From JBBQWS01 sp038210415 (GTDB lineage Bacteria > Actinomycetota > Actinomycetes > Prado026): a stretch of 5,180 nt of DNA. How positions within the stretch are numbered: position 1 is the first letter of the stretch; each line of letters begins with the position of its first letter. Position numbers and translations under genes: made by a program. Below the pieces are notes generated by a model. It worked only from the letters and a program-made list of their open reading frames with translations, had not been told where the DNA came from and ran no database searches. Location: NCBI GenBank assembly GCA_038210415.1, contig JBBQWS010000093.1, positions 1 through 5,180 on the forward strand, given 5' to 3'. Below are positions 1 through 4,480 of this stretch, one piece after another.

Positions 1-105
1 CCCCCCTCATCGACCGGGCCTCGGGCGGAGCGGCTCGCGCTGCCGAACGACCTGCGCATGGATCGACTTTCGTGGGTGTCGACCGACCGCGATCTAGTGG
101 CCTGA
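1..105 (+). CDS. Possible 3' end of an unrecognised + strand gene (partial)
   Basis: Frame 1 is open from the window edge to a TGA at 103-105, giving 34 codons that end in ...STDRDLVA. About 27 of the 34 third positions are G or C. That is a better coding bias than frame 3, and frame 2 stops at 95-97. The stop lies inside a hairpin (100-120) related to the one that follows the dehydrogenase gene at 2921-2946, which fits the end of a + strand gene converging on the MarR gene. I do not recognise the protein family. The fragment is short, so it could also be non-coding sequence that happens to be open. Confidence 0.35.
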   Translation, partial: PPSSTGPRAERLALPNDLRMDRLSWVSTDRDLVA

Positions 106-120
106 GGGGACCCTTGTGGC
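100..120 (+). terminator. Hairpin at convergent junction, copy 1 of an intergenic repeat
   Basis: On the + strand, GCC TGAGGG pairs with CCCTTG T GGC. The outer 3-bp stem is separated from an inner 6-bp stem (including two G-U pairs) by a single bulged T. Nineteen bases (103-121) match 2927-2945 at 17 positions. There is no run of T after it, so it is not a textbook intrinsic terminator; U-poor hairpins are common at gene ends in high-GC Actinobacteria. Pairing is weaker if read from the - strand. It would close the presumed gene ending at 105. Confidence 0.4.
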
Positions 121-137
121 GAGAGAGGGGTGGGGTG

Positions 138-701
138 TTACGGCTGGGCATGGGCCACCCCGTATCCCGTTCCGCGACGGTGGGCGGGGGCGGGCTCGGC
201 ACGTTCGACCGGGCAGCGGTCGTCCGGGCAGGCGAGCTCGTCGCACAGCCGGCACATAAACTCCCCGGTGAGCAGGTCATCGGTCAGCGCCTCGAGCATC
301 GTGCCGAGGGCAAGGTCGAACGCGGCCAGCTGCTCGTCGTCCAGGGTCGCGACCGCGCGGTCCAGCACCGTCCGCCGCTCAGCGAGGACGGCAGCGGCTG
401 CGCGATCACCCCTGGGGGTCAGCGCGAGCAGGCGGGTGCGGCCGTCGTCGCCGGGGATCCGTTCGATCAGGCCTTCGCGTTCGAGCCGCTCCGAGAGCTG
501 GACCGCCCCGGGGTGCGAGATCCGCAACCGGTCGGCGAGGAAGGCGATCGGACGGTCCGGGTACCACAGCAGTGTCGTCAGGGCAGCGGGGGCGTTGCCG
601 CCGTGGCCGGACGCCCGGTGCAGCCCGATGGCGACCCGGTCGTTGATCGTGCCGGCCAGGGTGCCCAGCAGGTTGGCCGTGAAGGCGCGGTCGGTGGTCA
701 T
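138..701 (-). CDS. MarR-family winged-helix regulator with four-cysteine C-terminal motif
   Basis: This 187-residue cytoplasmic DNA-binding protein probably represses its own operon. Residues about 40-100 form the MarR winged helix-turn-helix: a helix with FLADRLRISHPGAV, a recognition helix through VQLSERLEREGLIERI, and a wing with DDGRTRLLALTPRG. Flanking helices (about 8-30 and 100-145) should form the dimer interface. The length is above the usual MarR size of about 140-160. The extra part carries C150, C153, C158 and C163 (C-x2-C-x4-C-x4-C, in MCRLCDELACPDDRCPVE), followed by a low-complexity tail. Such a motif could bind metal or sense redox state, which is inference. Its ATG overlaps the TGA of the upstream ureohydrolase gene as ATGA (698-701), so the two are probably translationally coupled. 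The ligand is unknown. The family assignment is firm. Confidence 0.9.
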   Translation of the reverse strand: MTTDRAFTANLLGTLAGTINDRVAIGLHRASGHGGNAPAALTTLLWYPDRPIAFLADRLRISHPGAVQLSERLEREGLIERIPGDDGRTRLLALTPRGDRAAAAVLAERRTVLDRAVATLDDEQLAAFDLALGTMLEALTDDLLTGEFMCRLCDELACPDDRCPVERAEPAPAHRRGTGYGVAHAQP

Positions 702-1612
702 CGGACGTCGCCGCGTGGCCCGAAGACGGCGCCGAGCAGGTCGGCGAGGGCGGCGCCGCAGCGACCGTCGGGGTCCTTGGCCGGGTTGTAGCAGCCGACG
801 GACACCCCGGCGAGGGCAGCGGAGCGCCCCAACGGCGTGAGCAGCTCGCGCAGCTGCTCGACGGCCAGGCCGCCGGGCATCAGGTAGTCCGTGGCGGGGA
901 ACACGAGCTCGTCGAGCACATCGAGGTCGAGGTGCAGCCAGAACGGCTGATCGGACCCGCCGAGCTGGGCGGCGACGGCCCGCCCCAGCCGTGCGGGGTC
1001 GGGCGTTATGGCGGCCGGCGCGTGCACTGTGACGCCTAGCCGGGCCGGCAGGTCGCCGAGGTCGGCGCGCTCGTCCTCGTCGCGGGCGCCGACCACGACG
1101 ACGTCCCCGGCTCGTACGACGGGACTCTCGCCTAGGGTCTGCAGCAGCCCTGGCCAGCCGATGCCCAACAGGGCGGCGAGCGGGAGGTCGGCGGCTTCGC
1201 CGGTCGGCGAGGTGCGGTGGTCGTACAGGTCCAGGTGCCCGTCGACGTTGATCAGGCCGACTCGGCCGACGACGTCCCGGGTGCCGGCGACGGCGCCCAT
1301 GACCAGTGCGCAGCAGCCGCCCAGGACGAAAGGTCGCTCGCCTGCTGCGACGAGGCCGGCCACCGCGTCGCGCACGGTCGTCGTCATCGCGCCGACGCTG
1401 GGCCAGCCGACGATCCCGCTCGCGGGGTCCCGCGCCGGGCCGTCGGCCGGGCTGACGACCCGGGTGGTGAGGTCGCCGGCGTCGCGGGCTCGCAGCCGCT
1501 GCACGACGCCCAGCTCGCGCAGCGCCGCCGGGGCCAGCTCGGTGCCGAACGGTTCGCCGCCGACAGGGGCAGACACGCTGTCGATGGGCACTCCCACGAT
1601 GGTCCAGTTCAT
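698..1612 (-). CDS. Arginase/agmatinase-fold (ureohydrolase) family protein, non-canonical active site
   Basis: This 304-residue cytoplasmic protein has the arginase-fold layout and near-normal length. The metal-site blocks are LGGCCALVMG (97-106), NVDGHLDLYD (122-131) and LHLDLDVLD (226-234). They retain D124, H126, D128, D229 and D231, equivalent to five of the six manganese ligands of true arginases. The sixth, the His of GGDH, is Cys101. By motif alignment the catalytic His of the S-G-N-x-H-G block becomes Ala141 (in PTGEAADLPL). The Glu of V-E-V-N-P, which contacts the guanidinium, becomes Cys274 (GCYNP). Arginase or agmatinase activity is therefore doubtful; it probably hydrolyses another C-N bond or has a changed metal. 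It is the first gene of the unit with the MarR gene. The start at 1612 is supported by AAGG 7 bases upstream, or by leaderless initiation from a TAAGGT box. Confidence 0.85.
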   Translation of the reverse strand: MNWTIVGVPIDSVSAPVGGEPFGTELAPAALRELGVVQRLRARDAGDLTTRVVSPADGPARDPASGIVGWPSVGAMTTTVRDAVAGLVAAGERPFVLGGCCALVMGAVAGTRDVVGRVGLINVDGHLDLYDHRTSPTGEAADLPLAALLGIGWPGLLQTLGESPVVRAGDVVVVGARDEDERADLGDLPARLGVTVHAPAAITPDPARLGRAVAAQLGGSDQPFWLHLDLDVLDELVFPATDYLMPGGLAVEQLRELLTPLGRSAALAGVSVGCYNPAKDPDGRCGAALADLLGAVFGPRGDVR

Positions 1613-1625
1613 ATAAGCACCTTAT
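1613..1625. promoter_or_regulatory. Palindrome ATAAG-CAC-CTTAT, candidate MarR operator
   Basis: This is a perfect 5-bp inverted repeat with a 3-base centre, AT-rich in a GC-rich background. It lies directly before the ureohydrolase ATG and in the 84-bp gap between two divergent genes. It covers the candidate - strand -10 box (1619-1624) and shares three bases with a + strand -10-like box (1623-1628). MarR repressors typically bind such palindromes across promoters next to their own operon, so this is the best operator candidate here. Binding itself is inferred. Confidence 0.5.
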
Positions 1626-1647
1626 GGTCTAGCGTGCGGTTCGGGAA
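1619..1647 (-). promoter_or_regulatory. Candidate promoter for the ureohydrolase-marR unit, possibly leaderless
   Basis: On the - strand, TAAGGT (1624 to 1619) fits the actinobacterial TAnnnT -10 pattern. A weak -35 (TTCCCG, 1647 to 1642) stands 17 bases upstream. Only 6 bases, GCTTAT, separate the -10 box from the ATG, so transcription could begin at or next to the A of ATG and give a leaderless mRNA, a common form in Actinobacteria. The alternative is that AAGG within this box is a ribosome binding site 7 bases from the ATG, with the promoter further upstream. Confidence 0.4.
1623..1628 (+). promoter_or_regulatory. Possible -10 box for the dehydrogenase gene
   Basis: TATGGT fits TAnnnT and would give a transcript start near 1635, about 60 bases before the dehydrogenase start. 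The matching -35 region (TGGTCC near 1600-1605, inside the ureohydrolase gene) is poor. It overlaps the end of the 1613-1625 palindrome, so one bound repressor could affect both directions. Confidence 0.25.
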
Positions 1648-1652
1648 GTAAA

Positions 1653-1671
1653 CGGCGCGTCCGATGCGCCG
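1653..1671. repeat. Inverted repeat in the dehydrogenase 5' leader
   Basis: CGGCGC (1653-1658) and GCGCCG (1666-1671) are perfect inverted arms around a 7-base loop. The element lies 14 bases before the AGGAG ribosome binding site. It could be a leader RNA hairpin or a second operator. In GC-rich DNA, 6-bp GC arms also occur by chance. Confidence 0.3.
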
Positions 1672-1684
1672 ACCCGACAGCTTC

Positions 1685-1689
1685 AGGAG
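1685..1689 (+). promoter_or_regulatory. Ribosome binding site deciding the dehydrogenase start
   Basis: AGGAG lies 7 bases before the ATG at 1697. It favours that start over the in-frame ATG at 1664, which has no good Shine-Dalgarno sequence and would add 11 residues ahead of the nucleotide-binding strand MRILMVGAGG. Confidence 0.75.
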
Positions 1690-1696
1690 CACACGC

Positions 1697-2908
1697 ATGC
1701 GGATCCTCATGGTCGGCGCAGGTGGGGTCGGCTCGGCCGCCGCCAAGATCGCCGCCCGACGCGACTTCTTCGAGACTTTCGTGGTCGCCGACTACGACCA
1801 GGCGCGCGCCGAACGGGTGGTCGCCGACGTCGCCGACGCCCGATTCGTCGCCGCTCAGGTGGACGCGTCGAGCGCCGAAGCCGTGGCTGCCTTGGCCCGC
1901 GCGCACGCTGCGACGCACGTCTTCAACGCCGTGGACCCACGGTTCGTCATGCCGATCTTCGACGGGGCGTTCGAGGCCGGCGCCGACTACCTCGACATGG
2001 CGATGTCGCTCTCGCAGCCGCACCCGACCCGGCCGTACCAGGAGTGTGGGGTCAAGCTGGGCGACGAGCAGTTCGCCGCGTCCGACGAATGGGTCGGGGC
2101 CGGGCGGCTCGCGCTGTGCGGCATCGGCATCGAGCCGGGCCTGTCCGACATCTTCGCCCGGTACGCAGCGGACGAGCTGTTCAGCGAGATCGACGAGCTC
2201 GGGGTGCGCGACGGTGCGAACCTCGAGGTCGCGGGGTACTCGTTCGCCCCGTCGTTCTCGATCTGGACGACCATCGAGGAGTGCCTCAACCCGCCGGTCG
2301 TCTTCGAGAAGGACCGTGGCTGGTTCACGACCGCGCCGTTCTCCGAGCCCGAAGTGTTCGACTTCCCCGAGGGCATCGGGCCGGTCGAGTGCGTGAACGT
2401 CGAGCACGAAGAGGTGCTGCTGATGCCCCGCTGGGTCGACGCGAGACGGGTGACGTTCAAGTACGGCCTGGGTGACGAGTTCATCAACGTGCTGCAGGTG
2501 CTGCACAAGCTCGGCCTCGACAAGACGGCGAAGGTCTCCGTCGGAGGAGCAGCGGTCTCACCCCGCGACGTCGTCGCCGCCTGCCTGCCGGACCCGGCGA
2601 CTCTCGGCGACAAGATGACCGGTAAGACCTGCGCCGGCACCTGGGTCACCGGTCGGGGCAAGGACGGCCAGCCGCGCGAGGTGTACCTGTACCACGTGGT
2701 CGACAACGAGTGGTCGATGCGGGAGTACGGCTCGCAGGCCGTCGTGTGGCAGACCGCGGTCAACCCGGTGGTGGCCCTGGAGCTGCTCTCAAACGGCACC
2801 TGGACCGGCACCGGAGTCGTCGGCCCCGAGGCGTTGCCGCCCAAGCCGTTCCTCGACCTGCTAACCGCGTACGGCTCGCCCTGGGGCCTGCAGGACCGCC
2901 TCGCCTGA
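1697..2908 (+). CDS. Saccharopine-dehydrogenase-family NAD(P)-dependent oxidoreductase
   Basis: This 403-residue cytoplasmic enzyme begins with a Rossmann nucleotide-binding motif, VGAGGVG (6-12). An acidic residue at the end of the second strand (D32 in VADYD) suggests NAD(H) preference. The family landmarks YLDMA (98-102) and GIGIEPGLSD (142-151) follow, then the C-terminal substrate and dimer domain. The length fits the compact single-domain bacterial members of about 400 residues. The wider family includes saccharopine reductases and dehydrogenases, carboxy(nor)spermidine dehydrogenases and homospermidine synthases, all of which handle imine-linked amino-acid or amine substrates. The exact substrate cannot be told here. 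It is transcribed away from the ureohydrolase-marR unit and converges on gabT, suggesting a shared role in amine or amino-acid breakdown. The start is set by AGGAG at 1685-1689. No frame damage is visible. Confidence 0.88.
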   Translation: MRILMVGAGGVGSAAAKIAARRDFFETFVVADYDQARAERVVADVADARFVAAQVDASSAEAVAALARAHAATHVFNAVDPRFVMPIFDGAFEAGADYLDMAMSLSQPHPTRPYQECGVKLGDEQFAASDEWVGAGRLALCGIGIEPGLSDIFARYAADELFSEIDELGVRDGANLEVAGYSFAPSFSIWTTIEECLNPPVVFEKDRGWFTTAPFSEPEVFDFPEGIGPVECVNVEHEEVLLMPRWVDARRVTFKYGLGDEFINVLQVLHKLGLDKTAKVSVGGAAVSPRDVVAACLPDPATLGDKMTGKTCAGTWVTGRGKDGQPREVYLYHVVDNEWSMREYGSQAVVWQTAVNPVVALELLSNGTWTGTGVVGPEALPPKPFLDLLTAYGSPWGLQDRLA

Positions 2909-2920
2909 CCCCCAACCAAT

Positions 2921-2946
2921 CCGCCATGAGGGTCCCCTTGTGGCGG
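2921..2946 (+). terminator. Strong hairpin between convergent genes, copy 2 of an intergenic repeat
   Basis: The 26 bases fold end to end. CCGCCATGAGG pairs with CCCTTGTGGCGG around a GTCC loop, giving an 11-bp stem with two G-U pairs. In the - strand RNA those two pairs become C-A mismatches, so it should work best for the dehydrogenase transcript, which stops 12 bases earlier. The + side has no T-run. The - side is followed by ATTGGTT, so some activity toward gabT is possible. It shares 17 of 19 bases with 103-121. Confidence 0.6.
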
Positions 2947-2973
2947 AACGGAACGGGGGGGCGGCGGGTGGGG

Positions 2974-4329
2974 TCAGCCGTTGAGGGAGGTGAACGCCTT
3001 GTCGAGGACGGTGAGGGCTTCCTCGAGCAGGTGCTGCGGCATGACCAGTGGCGGCAGGAATCGCAGCACGTTGCCGTAGGTGCCCGCGGTGAGCACGAGC
3101 ACCCCCTCGCGGTGGCAGAAGGCGGCGACGGCGGACGTCGAGGCGGCGTCCGGCTCCAGCGTGCCGGGCCTGACCAGCTCCACCGCGATCATCGCGCCGC
3201 GCCCGCGCACGTCGCCGATGACGGAGTGCCGAGACCGCATCTCGGTCAGGGCCGCGACCATCGTGTCGCCGAGCGCGCGGGCCTGCCCGACGAGGTCCTG
3301 CTCCTCGATCGTCGCAATGGCGCCCAGGGCTGCCGCGCACGCGACGGGGTTGCCACCGTACGTGCCGCCGAGGCCCCCGACGTGCGGAGCGTCCATGATC
3401 TCGGCGCGACCGGTGACGGCAGCAAGCGGCAGCCCACCCGCGATGCCCTTGGCGGTGGTGATCAGGTCCGGCACGACACCTTCGTGGTCGCACGCGAACA
3501 TGGCCCCGGTGCGTGCGAAGCCGGTCTGCACCTCGTCGGCCACGAACACGATCCCGTTGTCGCGGGCGAACTCCGCCAGCCCGGACAGGAATCCGTCGCC
3601 TGGCACGATGAAGCCGCCCTCGCCCGCGATGGGCTCGATGACGATCGCTGCGACCCGGTTGGCGCCGATCTCCTTCTCGATCTTGGAGATGACCTCGGCC
3701 AACGCCTCGGGCCCGCAGTTCGCCGGCCCGGTCGGCCAGCGGAACGGGTACGCCAGTGGCATCCGGTAGACCTCGCCGGCGAACGGTCCGAAGCCGTCCT
3801 TGTACGGCATGTTCTTCGCGGTCATCGCCATCGTCAGGTTGGTGCGGCCGTGGTAGCCGTGCTCGAACACGACGACGGCGTCGCGGCCGGTGTGCGACCG
3901 CGCGATCTTGACGGCGTTCTCGACCGCCTCGGCACCGGAGTTGAACAGCGCGGACTTCTTCTCGTGGTCACCGGGGGTGAGCCGGTTCAGCGCCTCGCAG
4001 ACCTCGACGTACCCGATGTACGGGGCGACCATGAAGCAGGTGTGCGTGAACGCGGCGACCTGCGCCTGCACGTTCGCGACGACCTTGTCGGCCGCGTTGC
4101 CGACGTTGACGACCGCGATGCCGGCCCCGAGGTCGATGAGGGAGTTGCCGTCGACGTCGACGAGCACCCCGCCGCCGGCCTTCTCGATGAAGACGGGCAA
4201 CGTGGTGCCCAGCCCGCGAGCGCACGCTGCGGTGCGGCGCTTGAAGAGCTCGATGGAGCGGGGACCGGGGATGGCCGTCACAAGACGGCGCTCCTGGGGG
4301 AGGGACGGACCGCCGACGGAGTCGTTCAT
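2974..4329 (-). CDS. gabT: 4-aminobutyrate--2-oxoglutarate aminotransferase (class III, PLP-dependent)
   Basis: This 451-residue cytoplasmic enzyme moves the amino group of GABA to 2-oxoglutarate, giving succinic semialdehyde and glutamate. Class III motifs are complete. SGAEAVENA (131-139) and HGYHGRT (157-163) bind the PLP phosphate and ring. EPIAGEGG carries Glu237, equivalent to the GABA-type Glu. VADEVQTGFARTG has Asp265 for the pyridine nitrogen, and TTAKGIAGGLP has the Schiff-base Lys294. GGTYGGNP (321-328) supplies Thr323, and LRFLPPL holds Arg423 for carboxylate binding. The length and the N-terminal VTAIPGPRS block match actinobacterial GabT. A related omega-amine substrate such as 5-aminovalerate is possible. 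It is divergent from a pucR-type gene, an arrangement expected for regulated GABA use. The Shine-Dalgarno before the ATG is weak. No gabD is in the window. Confidence 0.92.
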   Translation of the reverse strand: MNDSVGGPSLPQERRLVTAIPGPRSIELFKRRTAACARGLGTTLPVFIEKAGGGVLVDVDGNSLIDLGAGIAVVNVGNAADKVVANVQAQVAAFTHTCFMVAPYIGYVEVCEALNRLTPGDHEKKSALFNSGAEAVENAVKIARSHTGRDAVVVFEHGYHGRTNLTMAMTAKNMPYKDGFGPFAGEVYRMPLAYPFRWPTGPANCGPEALAEVISKIEKEIGANRVAAIVIEPIAGEGGFIVPGDGFLSGLAEFARDNGIVFVADEVQTGFARTGAMFACDHEGVVPDLITTAKGIAGGLPLAAVTGRAEIMDAPHVGGLGGTYGGNPVACAAALGAIATIEEQDLVGQARALGDTMVAALTEMRSRHSVIGDVRGRGAMIAVELVRPGTLEPDAASTSAVAAFCHREGVLVLTAGTYGNVLRFLPPLVMPQHLLEEALTVLDKAFTSLNG

Positions 4330-4385
4330 GGCTGCTCATTTCTCACCTGCGGGACGGGCCGGCACGGCCACGTCGACTGGGGGTC

Positions 4386-4391
4386 AGCCTA
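4386..4391 (-). promoter_or_regulatory. Candidate -10 box for gabT
   Basis: Read on the - strand this is TAGGCT, a good TAnnnT box for GC-rich Actinobacteria. It would start transcription about 50 bases before the gabT ATG. No convincing -35 is seen 16-18 bases upstream, which would fit an activator-dependent promoter. The leader would contain a small inverted repeat, GGCCG-GCA-CGGCC (4357-4369). Confidence 0.3.
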
Positions 4392-4423
4392 AGTCCGGCG
4401 GCAGCGGTCCGCGCCCTGTCGCT

Positions 4424-4440
4424 GCGTCCAACCCGGACGC
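4424..4440. promoter_or_regulatory. Inverted repeat GCGTCC-N5-GGACGC, candidate regulator site
   Basis: Perfect 6-bp arms flank AACCC in the gabT/pucR divergent region. The site lies immediately before TACGGT (4441-4446), a possible pucR -10 box, and about 33 bases upstream of the gabT -10 candidate. That position suits a regulator acting on both genes, most simply the PucR protein itself. A second short dyad, CTAC-G-GTAG (4440-4448), overlaps its end. The role is inferred from position only. Confidence 0.4.
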
Positions 4441-4446
4441 TACGGT
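4441..4446 (+). promoter_or_regulatory. Possible -10 box for the pucR-type gene
   Basis: TACGGT fits TAnnnT and would start transcription near 4453, leaving a leader of about 28 bases that includes the GAGGGG ribosome binding site. The -35 candidate (CTGTCG near 4416-4421) is weak and spaced 19 bases away. Confidence 0.3.
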
Positions 4447-4465
4447 AGGCCGACCTGTACAAGCC

Positions 4466-4471
4466 GAGGGG
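4466..4471 (+). promoter_or_regulatory. Ribosome binding site for the GTG start of the pucR-type gene
   Basis: GAGGGG lies 9 bases before the GTG at 4481. It supports this start, because the protein then begins just ahead of the conserved PucR N-terminal domain (TVTDLPHLGLRRLAG). The frame stays open far upstream, to 3890, but that part overlaps gabT and the control region and is not PucR-like. Confidence 0.6.
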
Positions 4472-4480
4472 ACCCGTACT

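Noticed and set aside
72..840. Long + strand open frames across the MarR gene
   Set aside because: Low-complexity Arg/Ser/Gly translations with no family features. The - strand frame encodes a clear MarR protein.
1664..1696. Upstream in-frame ATG at 1664 as dehydrogenase start
   Set aside because: It overlaps the leader inverted repeat and lacks a ribosome binding site, while AGGAG is ideally placed for 1697, where the Rossmann strand begins.
3968..4339. Alternative - strand ATG at 4339 near the gabT start
   Set aside because: It is out of frame with gabT, and its translation is Arg-rich without any domain.
2710..4392. A 560-codon open frame on + running opposite gabT
   Set aside because: gabT on the other strand has every catalytic motif in place. 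The + frame is Arg/Gly/Asp/Val-rich with no recognisable domain, as expected from antisense of a GC-rich gene.
4466..4475. GAGGGGACCC as a third copy of the intergenic hairpin repeat
   Set aside because: Ten bases match 104-113 exactly, but the TTGTGGCG part is missing and no comparable stem forms. It is better read as a ribosome binding site.
3890..4480. N-terminal extension of the PucR frame back to 3890
   Set aside because: It would be antisense to gabT and through the control region. The PucR domain and ribosome binding site fit the GTG at 4481.
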